A stretch of 64,000 bases of DNA, taken from contig NZ_BARF01000029.1 in assembly GCF_000367365.1 (NCBI RefSeq), positions 62,001-126,000 on the forward strand, written 5' to 3'. This document shows, piece after piece, positions 34,062-43,278 of the stretch. Below the pieces are notes generated by a model. That model searched no databases, was not told the DNA's origin, and worked only from the letters and a program-made list of their open reading frames with translations. Origin of the DNA: Streptomyces prunicolor NBRC 13075 (GTDB taxonomy: Bacteria > Actinomycetota > Actinomycetes > Streptomycetales > Streptomycetaceae). Position 1 is the first letter of the stretch. Each line of letters opens with the position of its first letter. The position numbers were made by a program, and so were the translations under genes.

Positions 34062-37000
34062 TCAAGAACGCGGCGGTAGCTTCGGCCTGCTGCGGTCCGG
34101 CACCGCGCTGTAGTCCGGCGGGGTTGCCGCTGGGTGGAGAGCCAGTAGATCCAGGGCCAGCCTGATCGCGTCGTCCAGCTGCGCATGTCGCCCCTCCGCC
34201 CAGTCCAGCGGTGTGCGGAGGATCTCCAAGTCTGGGGTCACGCCCCTGTTTTCCACCGACCAGCCGTACGCGTCGAACCAGGCGGCGTTCATCGGGACCG
34301 TGATCACCGTGCCGTCGCCGAGTTGGTGGCGGCCGGTCATGCCGACCACTCCGCCCCAGGTGCGTTGGCCTACCACCGGGCCGAGTTTGAGGAGCTTGAA
34401 GGCGGCGGTGATCATGTCGCCGTCCGAGGATGTCGCCTCGTCGGCCAGGGCAACCACCGGACCCCTGGGGGCATTTGACGCGTACGACACCGGTTGGGCG
34501 TTGCGGGTCAGGTCCCAGCCGAGGATCGTGCGGGTCAGTTTCTCCACCACCAGCTCGCTGATGTGGCCGCCCGCGTTGCCGCGTACGTCGACGATGAGGG
34601 CCGGGCGGGACACCTCAAGGCGTAGGTCGCGGTTGAACTGGGCCCAGCCGGAGCCGCCCATGTCGGGGATGTGGAGGTAGCCGCAGTGGCCGCCGCTCAA
34701 CTCCCGTACCACCGCCCGGCGTTTGGCCACCCAGTCCTGGTAGCGGAGGGGGCGTTCGTCGATGAGGGGGACCACGGCGACTCGGCGGGCCCTGCCTTCG
34801 CCCTCCGCCGGGGTGAAGGTCAGCTCGACCGTTGTGCCGCCCGCGCCTGCCAACAGGGGGTAGGGGCCGGTGAGTTCGTCCACCGGGCGGCCGTCCACGT
34901 GGGTCAGGATCGCGCCCTCCCGGATGCCCGTGCCGGCCAGCGGGGAGCGGGCCTTGGAGTCCGAGGACTCGCCGGGGAGGATGCGGGCCACCGTCCAACC
35001 ACCCTCCCTGCGCACGAAGTTGGCGCCCAGCAGACCTTGTCGGCGCTGGTAGTGGGGCGGGCCCTCGTTGCGGCGGGACGCGGTGACGTAGGCGTGGGAC
35101 GTGCCCAACTCGCCCAGGACTTCCCGGAGCAGGTCCGCGAAGTCGTCGGGGGACGCCACCCGTTCGACCAGCGGGCGGTACTGGTCCAGGACCCCGGTCC
35201 AGTCGATGCCGCACATCTGCGGGTCCCAGTAGTACGCGCGGATCAGGCGGCCCGCCTCCTCGTACGACTGGCGCCACTCGGCGGGCGGGTCCACCTCGTG
35301 GAGGATGCGGCGGAGGTCGATCCAGACCGTCGAGTCGCTGTCACCGGACTCGGTGGAGGGGACCGCTCGTAGTTCGTCCTCGTCGACCACGACGAGTCGT
35401 GTGCCGTCTCCGCTCACCGCGAACCAGTCCAAGTGGTCCACGAGTTCGGACTTCTTCGCCTTGCTGATGTTGAAGTACTCGAGGGTCGGCCGGCCGCTGG
35501 TGTCGTCCGGGTTGGCGAAGGTCTCGCCCAGCGCGCCCGAGATCGGCCAGCGCAGCCAGACCAGTCCGCCGCCCGAAACCGGGTACAGCGCCGAGTACTT
35601 GGAGGCGGAGACGGGGAAGGGCGTCACCCTGTTCTCCAGTCCTTCCACCTCCACCGTCACCGCGCCGTCCGCGCCCTCGTCGTCCTCCGCCGCGTCCAGG
35701 CCACCGGCGGCCGGGCGGCCCTCCGGGGTCAGCGCGAAGGGGGAGGGCGTGGCCGAGGAGAGCGGGACCAGGTAGGGGCGGCAGCCGAGCGGGAAGGAGA
35801 GGTCGCCGGTGTGGACGTCGTAGACCGGGTCGAAGCCGCGCCAGGAGAGGAAGGCGAGGTAGCGGCCGTCCCGTGTGAAGACCGGATTCTCGTCCTCGAA
35901 GCGGCCGTTGGTGACGTCGACGATCAAACGGTCCTTTATGCGGGCCATCTTGATCTGGCGGAGCGAGCGGCCGATGCCCGGGTGGGACCAGGTCAGCCAG
36001 CTGCCGTCGGGGGAGAAGGCGAGGTCGCAGACCGGGCCGTTGATCGAGCAGATCAGCTCCGTCACCTCACCGTTCGTCTCCTCCGTGGCGTCGAGGAGCA
36101 GGAGCCGTCCGTCGTGCGCGGCGATCGCCAGGCGCTCGCCCGCCGTGTCGGACACCAGCTCCAGTACGCGGCCCACCTCGCCGGAGGCGAGTCGGCGGGG
36201 CTCGCGGTCGCCGGTGGCGCGGGGGAGGTAGGCGATCTCGATCGCGTCCTCGCCGTCCGCGTCCGTGACGTAGGCGACCTGTCCGCCGGAGCCGAGCATC
36301 TCGGGGAGACGGACCCGTACGCCCGGGGTGTCGGTGATGGTCCTGGCCGGGCCGTCGCGGTGGGTGAGCCAGTACAGGCTGCCGCGTACGACGACGGCGC
36401 TCGCGCGGCCCGTCTCGTCGACCGAGATGCCGTCCACGTGCTGGGCGGCGGGGACTTGGTACGTACGGCGGCCCGCGCGCGGCCCGCTCAACTGCACGTC
36501 CAGCTTGCGGGGGACCGATGTCGGGGAGAGGTCGTCGACGATCCACAGGTCACCGGCGCACTGGTACACGACCCGGGTGCCGTCGCTCGCCGCGTGCCGG
36601 GCGTAGAAGGCGTCGTGGTCGGTGTGGCGCCGCAGATCGGAGCCGTCGTAGGAACAGGAATAGAGGTTGCCGATGCCCTCGTGGTCGGAGAGGAAGGCGA
36701 TGCGGCCGTCGACGAACATGGGGGAATGGAGGTGGCCTTCGAGGTCGGCCAGCAGGCGGCGGCCGTGCAGCCAGAGGCGGCCCATCGCGCCGCCGCGGTA
36801 GCGCTTCCAGGCGGCCGGTTCGTGCGGCGGGGTGCCGGTGAGGAGCAGGGTCTGGAGTTCGCCGGCTACGTCGGCGAGCTGGATGTCGGAGACCGGGCCC
36901 CAGGGGAGCCGGCCGCCGGGTTCGCCGTCGGTGGGGACCTTGTGGGCCCAGGTGAAGTACGAGAACGGCTCGCCGTGCGAGGCGACGGCGAGGATGTCGC

Positions 37001-37289
37001 CGTCCGGGGTCCAGCCGCAGACCTGGGTGTCGGCGCTGCCCCAGTACGTGAGCCGGCGGCCGGGACCGCCCTCGACCGGCGCGAGATGGATCTCCGGGAC
37101 CAGGCTGTGCCAGGTCGTGTACGCGATATGGCGGCCGTCGGGGGAGAAGCGGGGGTGACCGACCTTCGTACGGTCGACGGTGAGGCGCCAGGCGCGGCCC
37201 CTGCCGTCGAGAGGGGCCAGCCAGAGGTCGTCCTCGGCCACGAAGCTCAGGAGGTCGCCACTGAGGTGCGGCAGGCGCAGATAGCTCAC
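34062..37289 (-). CDS. Tricorn protease
   Basis: 1075 residues, near the 1071 of the Thermoplasma enzyme. Residues about 1-640 form beta-propeller repeats (FSPDGRHIAYT, FSPDGSWLTWS, FTRDGRYLAFLS). A C1 domain, a PDZ-like domain (about 755-830) and the C2 catalytic domain follow. The active site is visible: Ser731-His732 in GTSHAY, nucleophile Ser955 in EATSSDGD and Glu1013 in VENRG, with spacings as in tricorn. It is an intracellular carboxypeptidase-like protease degrading peptides released by the proteasome. GTG start immediately after GGGAG; the spacing is tight, so the start is a little uncertain. Confidence 0.95.
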   Translation of the reverse strand: MSYLRLPHLSGDLLSFVAEDDLWLAPLDGRGRAWRLTVDRTKVGHPRFSPDGRHIAYTTWHSLVPEIHLAPVEGGPGRRLTYWGSADTQVCGWTPDGDILAVASHGEPFSYFTWAHKVPTDGEPGGRLPWGPVSDIQLADVAGELQTLLLTGTPPHEPAAWKRYRGGAMGRLWLHGRRLLADLEGHLHSPMFVDGRIAFLSDHEGIGNLYSCSYDGSDLRRHTDHDAFYARHAASDGTRVVYQCAGDLWIVDDLSPTSVPRKLDVQLSGPRAGRRTYQVPAAQHVDGISVDETGRASAVVVRGSLYWLTHRDGPARTITDTPGVRVRLPEMLGSGGQVAYVTDADGEDAIEIAYLPRATGDREPRRLASGEVGRVLELVSDTAGERLAIAAHDGRLLLLDATEETNGEVTELICSINGPVCDLAFSPDGSWLTWSHPGIGRSLRQIKMARIKDRLIVDVTNGRFEDENPVFTRDGRYLAFLSWRGFDPVYDVHTGDLSFPLGCRPYLVPLSSATPSPFALTPEGRPAAGGLDAAEDDEGADGAVTVEVEGLENRVTPFPVSASKYSALYPVSGGGLVWLRWPISGALGETFANPDDTSGRPTLEYFNISKAKKSELVDHLDWFAVSGDGTRLVVVDEDELRAVPSTESGDSDSTVWIDLRRILHEVDPPAEWRQSYEEAGRLIRAYYWDPQMCGIDWTGVLDQYRPLVERVASPDDFADLLREVLGELGTSHAYVTASRRNEGPPHYQRRQGLLGANFVRREGGWTVARILPGESSDSKARSPLAGTGIREGAILTHVDGRPVDELTGPYPLLAGAGGTTVELTFTPAEGEGRARRVAVVPLIDERPLRYQDWVAKRRAVVRELSGGHCGYLHIPDMGGSGWAQFNRDLRLEVSRPALIVDVRGNAGGHISELVVEKLTRTILGWDLTRNAQPVSYASNAPRGPVVALADEATSSDGDMITAAFKLLKLGPVVGQRTWGGVVGMTGRHQLGDGTVITVPMNAAWFDAYGWSVENRGVTPDLEILRTPLDWAEGRHAQLDDAIRLALDLLALHPAATPPDYSAVPDRSRPKLPPRS

Positions 37290-37394
37290 CTCCCTATGCT
37301 TTTCCGGGGGACGGACCAGAGCAACTTATGAAAAATCGCCGGGCTGGCTCAGCGCGTGACCCGACGGCGACCCGTTGGGTGACTCTCCACACGT

Positions 37395-37409
37395 ACGAAA
37401 CGGTTTCGT
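37395..37409. promoter_or_regulatory. TetR operator 1 overlapping a -35 region
   Basis: 15-bp palindrome ACGAAAC-G-GTTTCGT. A TTTCGT hexamer within it lies 17 bp from a TACATT -10 hexamer at 37427-37432, so a bound repressor would block that promoter. A second, slightly degenerate copy lies 57 bp downstream. Confidence 0.7.
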
Positions 37410-37451
37410 TTCGTTGGAAGGTGCGCTACATTCATGACTAAGCGAGGCGGT

Positions 37452-37466
37452 ACGAAACCGTCTCGT
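37452..37466. promoter_or_regulatory. TetR operator 2
   Basis: ACGAAAC-C-GTCTCGT, the same palindrome with one mismatched position, between the presumed transcription start and the TetR start codon at 37490. Centre-to-centre distance to operator 1 is 57 bp. Confidence 0.65.
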
Positions 37467-37489
37467 TCGGATCCGGAGAGGTGAGTGGC

Positions 37490-38098
37490 ATGACTGAAGT
37501 CGCAACGGCGCGTCGCAGTCGCATCACACCCGAGCGCGAGGCCGAGCTGTACGCGGCCGTGCTCGACCTGCTCCGGGAAGTCGGCTACGACGCCCTGACC
37601 ATGGACGCCGTGGCGGCCCGCACCAAGTCCAGCAAGGCGACGCTCTACCGCCAGTGGGGCGGCAAGGCCGAGCTGGTGGCCAAAGCGGTGCGGCACAACA
37701 AGCCGGGCGCATCGGCCGCCGCCGTCGACACCGGTTCGCTCAGGGGCGACTTCCACGCCCTCACGATGCGGTCGGACGACTGCGAGATGGAGCAGAACTC
37801 CGCGCTCATGCGGGGCCTGGCCATGGCGATGCACGGCAACCCGGACCTCCTCAAGGCGTTCCGGGAACACCTCGTCGAACCCGAGATGGCGGAGTTCCAG
37901 ACGATGCTTCAGCGGGCGATCGACCGGGGTGAGGTCCGTGCCGACAACCCGGCGATCGAGTACATCGTGCACATGATGATCGGCGGGTTCGCCGCCCGCA
38001 CCATGATCGACGAGCAGCCGCCCACCCAGGCCTTCCTGCTGTCGTACATCGACGCCGTGGTGCTCCCCGCACTGGGCGCACCGGTACCCACCACCTGA
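37490..38098 (+). CDS. TetR family transcriptional regulator
   Basis: 202 residues. 'AVLDLLREVGYDALTMDAVAARTKSSKATLYRQWGGKAELV' is the TetR helix-turn-helix (about 20-60). The C-terminal ligand domain belongs to the TetR_C type often paired with MMPL exporters and ends in a dimer helix. Two palindromic operators upstream indicate autoregulation, and the MMPL gene 137 bp downstream is the likely second target. ATG at 37490 preferred; a GTG at 37481 in frame abuts the ribosome site and is less likely. Confidence 0.93.
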   Translation: MTEVATARRSRITPEREAELYAAVLDLLREVGYDALTMDAVAARTKSSKATLYRQWGGKAELVAKAVRHNKPGASAAAVDTGSLRGDFHALTMRSDDCEMEQNSALMRGLAMAMHGNPDLLKAFREHLVEPEMAEFQTMLQRAIDRGEVRADNPAIEYIVHMMIGGFAARTMIDEQPPTQAFLLSYIDAVVLPALGAPVPTT

Positions 38099-38234
38099 TT
38101 CACCCACCCCTGTAGTCACCCTGCACGCCCACCTGACGTAACCGCTCACGTCGTCGGGCCGATCACCCGTGTCCCCAACCGGTTGATCACCCCTGCCCCG
38201 AAGAACCCCACGACCTGACCGGGAGTACGCCCTC

Positions 38235-40457
38235 GTGGCCACGTTCCTCTACAAAGTCGGCCGTCTCGCCTTCAGGCGACGGCACTACGTCGCCCTCCTA
38301 TGGATCGCGCTGCTGACCCTCGCGGGAGTCGGCGCGGCCAACGCGCCCGCAGCGGGCTCCACCTCCTTCTCCATACCCGGGACCGAGGCCCAGAAGGCCT
38401 TCGACCTGCTGGACCAGCGCTTCCCCGGCTCCAGTTCGGACGGCGGCACCGCGCGCGTCGTCTTCAAGGCGCCGAGCGGCGAGAAGATGATCGACGCCGG
38501 CAACAAGGCGACCGTCGAGAAGACGGTGAAGGAGCTGGCCGACGGCTCCGAAGTCGTCTCCGTCACCGACCCGTTCACCACGAACGCCGTGAGCAAGGAC
38601 GGGACGGTCGCCTACACCTCGGTGAAGTACGACGTCGCCGGCATGGAACTCAAGGACGCCAGCAAGGACGCCCTGGAGGACGCCGCGGCCGAGGCCCGGG
38701 CCACCGGGCTGACCGTCGACGTCGGCGGTGACGCGCTCCAGGCCGCCGCGGAGATGGGCGTCGGCGAGATCATCGGTATCGCCCTGGCCGCCGTTGTCCT
38801 CGTCATCACCCTGGGCTCGCTGGTCTCGGCCGGCCTGCCGCTGCTGACGGCGCTCATCGGGGTGGGGATCGGCGTCTCGACGATCACGGCCCTGGCGAAG
38901 ACGCTGGACCTGGGCTCGACGACCTCGACGCTGGCGATGATGATCGGCCTCGCCGTCGGCATCGACTACGCGCTGTTCATCGTGTCCCGCTACCGGGCCG
39001 AACTGGCCGAGGGCCGCGAACGCGAGGACGCGGCCGGGCGGGCCGTCGGCACCGCGGGTTCGGCGGTGGTCTTCGCCGGCCTCACGGTCGTCATCGCGCT
39101 GGCCGGTCTCGCGGTCGTCAACGTGCCGATGCTGACCAAGATGGGTGTCGCGGCGGCGGGCACGGTCGTGGTCGCGGTGTTCATCGCGCTGACCATGATC
39201 CCGGCGCTGCTCGGCTACGCGGGCCGCAGGATCAAGCCCACCGGCGAGAAGGCCAAGTGGCTGGGCGGCGGCAGCGCCAAGGAAGCGGCCAAGGCGGCCA
39301 GGCCGAACATGGGCACCCGCTGGGCGAGCTTCGTCGTACGGCGTCCCGCGGCCGTCCTGATCCTCAGCGTGCTCGGCCTCGGCGCGATCGCGCTGCCGGC
39401 CAGCCAGCTCCAGCTGGGTCTGCCCGACGACAGCTCGCAGCCGACGTCCACCACCCAGCGACGGGCCTACGACCTCCTCGCGGAGGGCTTCGGCCCCGGC
39501 TTCAACGGCCCGCTGATGATCGTCGTGGACGCCAAGAACAGCGACGCGCCCAAGGCCGCCGTCACCACGGTGACCGACAAGATCAAGAGCCTCGACGACG
39601 TGGTCTCGGTCAGTCCGGCCATGTTCAACAAGGCCGGCGACACCGCGACGATCACCGTCGTGCCCGACTCCAAGCCGTCGTCGGTCACCACCGAGGACCT
39701 GGTGCACTCCATCCGTGACGAGGGCGCCGGCATCAAGGCCGACACGGACGCGCAGGTGCTGGTCACCGGCACCACGGCGATGAACATCGACTTCTCGCAG
39801 AAGCTCAACGACGCCCTGATCCCGTACCTGGCCTTGGTCGTCGGTCTGGCCTTCCTCCTCCTGATCGTGGTCTTCCGCTCGATCCTGGTCCCGCTGAAGG
39901 CGGCCCTCGGCTTCCTGCTCAGCGTGCTCGCCTCGCTCGGCGCTGTCGTCGCCGTCTTCCAGTGGGGCTGGCTGTCGGGCCTGATCGGCGTGGAGGAGAC
40001 CGGTCCGATCATGTCGATGATGCCGATCTTCCTGGTGGGCGTGGTCTTCGGCCTGGCGATGGACTACGAGGTGTTCCTCGTGACCCGGATGCGTGAGGCG
40101 TACGTCCATGGCGAGAAGCCCAGCCAGGCCGTCGTCACCGGGTTCAGGCACGGTGCGCGGGTCGTCACCGCGGCGGCGGTCATCATGATGGCGGTCTTCG
40201 CGGGCTTCATCACCTCCAGCGAGTCCATGGTCAAGATGATCGGCTTCGGTCTGGCGGTCGCGGTCTTCTTCGACGCGTTCGTGGTCCGCATGGCGATCGT
40301 CCCCGCGGTGCTGGCCCTGCTCGGCAAGCGGGCATGGTGGCTCCCGGAGTGGCTGAACCGGATCCTCCCCAACGTGGACGTCGAGGGCGAGGGCCTGCGC
40401 GAGCTGGACTCCAAGAACTCGGATCCCGACGAGGACCGGGAGTTGGTCCGGGCCTGA
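38235..40457 (+). CDS. MMPL family RND transporter
   Basis: 740 residues. The layout is typical: TM1 at the N-terminus, an extracellular loop, a block of five to six helices including 'MMIGLAVGIDYALFIVSRYR' with the conserved GxxxDY motif for proton use, a second extracellular loop (about 395-525), then a second block with VFGLAMDYEVFLVTRMREAY. It exports lipids, drugs or secondary metabolites by proton motive force. Expression is probably controlled by the upstream TetR. GTG start; a clear terminator follows. Confidence 0.95.
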   Translation: MATFLYKVGRLAFRRRHYVALLWIALLTLAGVGAANAPAAGSTSFSIPGTEAQKAFDLLDQRFPGSSSDGGTARVVFKAPSGEKMIDAGNKATVEKTVKELADGSEVVSVTDPFTTNAVSKDGTVAYTSVKYDVAGMELKDASKDALEDAAAEARATGLTVDVGGDALQAAAEMGVGEIIGIALAAVVLVITLGSLVSAGLPLLTALIGVGIGVSTITALAKTLDLGSTTSTLAMMIGLAVGIDYALFIVSRYRAELAEGREREDAAGRAVGTAGSAVVFAGLTVVIALAGLAVVNVPMLTKMGVAAAGTVVVAVFIALTMIPALLGYAGRRIKPTGEKAKWLGGGSAKEAAKAARPNMGTRWASFVVRRPAAVLILSVLGLGAIALPASQLQLGLPDDSSQPTSTTQRRAYDLLAEGFGPGFNGPLMIVVDAKNSDAPKAAVTTVTDKIKSLDDVVSVSPAMFNKAGDTATITVVPDSKPSSVTTEDLVHSIRDEGAGIKADTDAQVLVTGTTAMNIDFSQKLNDALIPYLALVVGLAFLLLIVVFRSILVPLKAALGFLLSVLASLGAVVAVFQWGWLSGLIGVEETGPIMSMMPIFLVGVVFGLAMDYEVFLVTRMREAYVHGEKPSQAVVTGFRHGARVVTAAAVIMMAVFAGFITSSESMVKMIGFGLAVAVFFDAFVVRMAIVPAVLALLGKRAWWLPEWLNRILPNVDVEGEGLRELDSKNSDPDEDRELVRA

Positions 40458-40496
40458 GGCGGCTGCCGCGAGGCACTGAGGCATCGGGCAACTGAT

Positions 40497-40529
40497 CTGC
40501 CGCGTCACCGAGTTCGGGTGGCGCGGCAG
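40497..40529 (+). terminator. Terminator after MMPL gene
   Basis: 13-bp stem (CTGCCGCGTCACC / GGTGGCGCGGCAG, one G-U pair) with a 7-nt loop, 39 bp after the stop. Confidence 0.8.
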
Positions 40530-40598
40530 TTCGCGTCAGTGACGGAGGGACCGCTCCGGACCGCGCGGATGTCAGTGGGCCGGACTAGCGTGTTGGGC

Positions 40599-41153
40599 AT
40601 GACCACACTCACAGAACGCCCCAACACCGCACTCCTCGTGATCGACGTCCAGGTCGGTGTCGTGGCCGACGCGTACGAGCGTGACGCGGTCGTCGCCAAC
40701 ATCTCCGCGCTCGTCGACAGGGCTCGCGAGGAAGGCGTCCAGGTTGTCTGGGTCCAGCACTCCGACGAGGAGGTGCCGGCAGGCAGCAAGGACTGGGAGT
40801 ACGTCCCCGAACTCCACCTCTGGGACGGCGAGCCCCTCGTCCCCAAGCACTACCCCGACTCCTTCGAGGACACCTCCCTCGAAGAAGTGCTGGCAGCCGC
40901 CCAGGTCGGCCGCCTGGTGGTGGCGGGCGCGTCCACCGACGCGTGCATCCGCTCCACGCTCCACGGCGCGTTCGTACGCGGCTACGACGTGACCCTCGTC
41001 GGCGACGCCCACACCACGTCGGACCTGAGCAAGTGGGGTGCGCCGCCGCCGGAGCAGGTCATCGCGCACACGAACCTGTACTGGAAGTACCACACGGCAC
41101 CGGGTCGTACGGCGGGAGTCGAGGAGACGAAGGACGTGGCACTCGGAGGCTGA
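40599..41153 (+). CDS. Isochorismatase-family cysteine hydrolase
   Basis: 184 residues of the isochorismatase fold. ALLVIDVQVGVV carries the catalytic Asp and VVAGASTDACIRSTLHGAF the nucleophilic Cys and following helix. YPDSFEDTSLEEVL and NLYWKYHTAPGR are typical of small cysteine hydrolases of this group. It acts on a small amide such as a nicotinamide-like substrate; the specific one is unknown. ATG at 40599 is family-typical; upstream in-frame starts exist. Confidence 0.9.
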   Translation: MTTLTERPNTALLVIDVQVGVVADAYERDAVVANISALVDRAREEGVQVVWVQHSDEEVPAGSKDWEYVPELHLWDGEPLVPKHYPDSFEDTSLEEVLAAAQVGRLVVAGASTDACIRSTLHGAFVRGYDVTLVGDAHTTSDLSKWGAPPPEQVIAHTNLYWKYHTAPGRTAGVEETKDVALGG

Positions 41154-41167
41154 ACCCCACTCTTCAC

Positions 41168-41566
41168 TCACGTCCTCACCTCGGCCCAGACCGTCTTGCG
41201 CGGGCGCGGCCCCGGGGTGACACCCCAACGGTCGGCCAGGGCATCCACGAGAAGCAGCCCCCGCCCCGATTCACCACACGGGTCTGCCCGTTGAAGCCGG
41301 GGCAGTTGGTCGCCGCGCGTGTCCGACACCTCGATACGGAGGGTTCCGGCGACGACGTACAGGGTCAGCCGGAAGTCGCGGCCGGTTACGCGTCCGTGGG
41401 TCGATGCGTTGGCGGCGAGCTCGGCGACGATTTGGGTTGCTCGGTCCAACGGGACGTCCCAGGCGCGGAGTTGCTCCGTGGCGAGGAGCCGGGCGAGACG
41501 TGCGCCTCTGGGGGTGGGGGACAGGAGGACGGTGAAGTTGGGAGGGGCGGCGATTTCTTGATTCAT
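41168..41566 (-). CDS. Anti-sigma-type ATP-binding protein (HATPase_c)
   Basis: 132 residues of the short GHKL kinase kind. IVAELAANASTHGR is the N-box and DPCGESGRGLLLVDALADRWGV the G-box with its flexible lid. Streptomyces hold many such RsbW/SpoIIAB-like proteins, which bind or phosphorylate partners to control sigma factors or XRE regulators. It lies divergent from an XRE-DUF397 pair; this trio is a frequent Streptomyces cassette. No sigma factor is adjacent. Confidence 0.9.
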   Translation of the reverse strand: MNQEIAAPPNFTVLLSPTPRGARLARLLATEQLRAWDVPLDRATQIVAELAANASTHGRVTGRDFRLTLYVVAGTLRIEVSDTRGDQLPRLQRADPCGESGRGLLLVDALADRWGVTPGPRPRKTVWAEVRT

Positions 41567-41703
41567 GTCACTCAGCGTGGCGGGGTTTGCTTCCCTGGGT
41601 GAGTGATGGCGTCGGTGCGTAGCGTTACTGTCTCGGCTTTGTCCCGCGTTGTCTCGGCAGTCTCGGAGGTTGTACGGGTACGGGTGCGCGATGGAGGTGG
41701 GGC

Positions 41704-42549
41704 ATGAACGAGGTTGAGGACGAGGCCGGTTGGGATGTCGAACCGGGGGACGAGATCGAGCCGTTGGTGCAGGCGGTCGGTCGGATGCTCAGGGTTTTCC
41801 GGGAGCTGGCGGGGCTACGGGTGGCCGACGTGGCAGTCGCCATGGGCTACGGCGAGGACATGATCCGGAAGATAGAGCGCGGGGTGCGGATTCCCAGGCC
41901 GGAGTTCCTGGACAGGGTCGATCAATTGGTGAACGCGGGCGGCCACTTGAGGGCGTTCATGGAGGACATGGAGAAGGCTCGGTACCCGAAGAAGGTGCGG
42001 GAGCTGAAGGAGTTGGAAGACCGGGCCGTTGAGGTGCTGGTCTACAACAACCACAACCTGCATGGCCTCTTGCAGACGCCGGAGTACGCGCGAGCGCTGT
42101 TCGGGATGGTGCTGCCCCCGTACTCCACGGACGAGGTGGAGCGAGGGATCGCCGGACGTATGGCGAGGAAGGCGATCTTCGAGCGCGACCCGGCGCCGAT
42201 GCTCATGTTCATCCAGGAACAGGTGACGCTGGAACGGCCTTACGGTGGGGCGGCCGTGCTGCGTCGACAGCTCCAACACCTGCTGGAGGTAGGACAGTTG
42301 CGGAATGTCTCGCTTCAGATCATGCCCACCGACAGCCAAGAGCACGGCGGGGTGCACGGCATGATCCAGGTGATGAAGTTCGCTGACGGCTCGGCGGTCG
42401 GGCGTTCCGACGGCGCGTTCAACGGTCGGCCGGTCTCAAACCCCAAGGATCTTCGTATCCTGGAAATGCGGCATGGGATGATCCGGTCGCAGGCTCTCAC
42501 GCCCAGGGAGTCGCTGGCCTTCATCGAGCAAGCGCTGGGGAGACTATGA
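41704..42549 (+). CDS. XRE helix-turn-helix protein with DUF5753 (Scr1 type)
   Basis: 281 residues. The N-terminal HTH (about 24-80: LRVFRELAGLRVADVAVAMGYGEDMIRKIERG) is followed by the DUF5753 domain with IFERDPAPMLMFIQEQVTLERPYGG and LQIMPTDSQEHGGVHG. These proteins pair with DUF397 proteins encoded directly downstream and have been likened to toxin-antitoxin pairs. Its stop overlaps the DUF397 start (ATGA), indicating coupled synthesis. Confidence 0.92.
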   Translation: MNEVEDEAGWDVEPGDEIEPLVQAVGRMLRVFRELAGLRVADVAVAMGYGEDMIRKIERGVRIPRPEFLDRVDQLVNAGGHLRAFMEDMEKARYPKKVRELKELEDRAVEVLVYNNHNLHGLLQTPEYARALFGMVLPPYSTDEVERGIAGRMARKAIFERDPAPMLMFIQEQVTLERPYGGAAVLRRQLQHLLEVGQLRNVSLQIMPTDSQEHGGVHGMIQVMKFADGSAVGRSDGAFNGRPVSNPKDLRILEMRHGMIRSQALTPRESLAFIEQALGRL

Positions 42550-42734
42550 ATACGCCAGAACTCCACTGGTTCAAGAGCAGCTACAGCGACAGCGGCGATA
42601 TCAACGACTGCGTTGAGGTAGCTGTAGCCCCCGCCGCCACGATCCGCATCCGCGACTCGAAGAACAAGCTGGGTGCGCAGCTCGCTCTCTCCGCTCCCGT
42701 TTGGGGCGAGTTCGTCACGTTCGTTTCGAAGTGA
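42546..42734 (+). CDS. DUF397 domain protein
   Basis: 62-residue DUF397 protein. 'ELHWFKSSYSDSGDINDCVEVAV' with the conserved SSYS...NDCVEVA core and a final W..F segment (PVWGEFVTFV) identify the family. Partners of Scr1-type XRE regulators, these small proteins act in developmental or antibiotic control. It overlaps the XRE gene by 4 bp and is followed by the long inverted repeat described below. Confidence 0.95.
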   Translation: MNTPELHWFKSSYSDSGDINDCVEVAVAPAATIRIRDSKNKLGAQLALSAPVWGEFVTFVSK

Positions 42735-42759
42735 ACGTCGGGCCGCCCGCTTCTTTGTG

Positions 42760-42922
42760 AGTGTCGGGCTTCCGCGCCCCGAGTAAAGGGCGCTACGCGT
42801 CGCCTGCGGCGATTCCGCTGCGCTCCACCCTTGACTCGGTGCACTCCAGCCCGTCTTAGAAGCGAGCGGGCGGCCCCGAGGGGTGGGTGGCCCAGCCATG
42901 AACGCCCTTGCCTGTACTGGGT
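42760..42922. repeat. Left arm of a 165-bp imperfect inverted repeat
   Basis: This segment reads, on the opposite strand, as 43279-43448 with roughly 80 percent identity by eye. Shared blocks include GTGTCGGGCTTCC, CGAGTAAAGGGCGCT, TTCCGCTGCGCTCCACCCTT and GAAGCGAGCG. It contains no conserved reading frame. The arms enclose 356 bp. Confidence 0.9.
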
Positions 42923-43095
42923 TGTGGGCCGGTGCGTGGGGGCGCGCTCGCGTCTCGTCTGCACGCCGGGCGGGCTCAGCGGCTACGGCCCGGAGGGGAC
43001 TTGAGCAACAGACAACGACCCCGACCCGCCCCCCGACCCCCGATCCGAACTCCGTCAGCCTGTGGATCGGCCCTCCCCGGGGGACCCGGTCCGCA

Positions 43096-43131
43096 GAAAT
43101 GTGACAGTCCCGGGTAGAAGTGTCACATTTC
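43096..43131. repeat. Nested 11-bp palindrome inside the long repeat
   Basis: GAAATGTGACA, 14 bases, TGTCACATTTC: a perfect inverted repeat in the 356-bp core between the arms. It is much more AT-rich than its surroundings and could be a protein-binding site or terminator. The remainder of the core (42923-43278) shows no gene I can support. Confidence 0.75.
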
Positions 43132-43278
43132 CCCGAACCCACCTACCGCCCGGCCCTGTTCCTGTTCCCGCCGTGGCGCCCTGCCCCCGGCTTCCCGCAA
43201 CCCCCACCCGGGGCTGGCCGCTGAGCCGAGGTGGCGTGCTGGCGAGACGGCAGCGCGCACCCTCCACACCGGGCGGCA

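Noticed and set aside
35433..37331. A 632-residue plus-strand frame opposite the tricorn protease
   Set aside because: Val/Gly/Arg-rich shadow of a gene with complete catalytic motifs.
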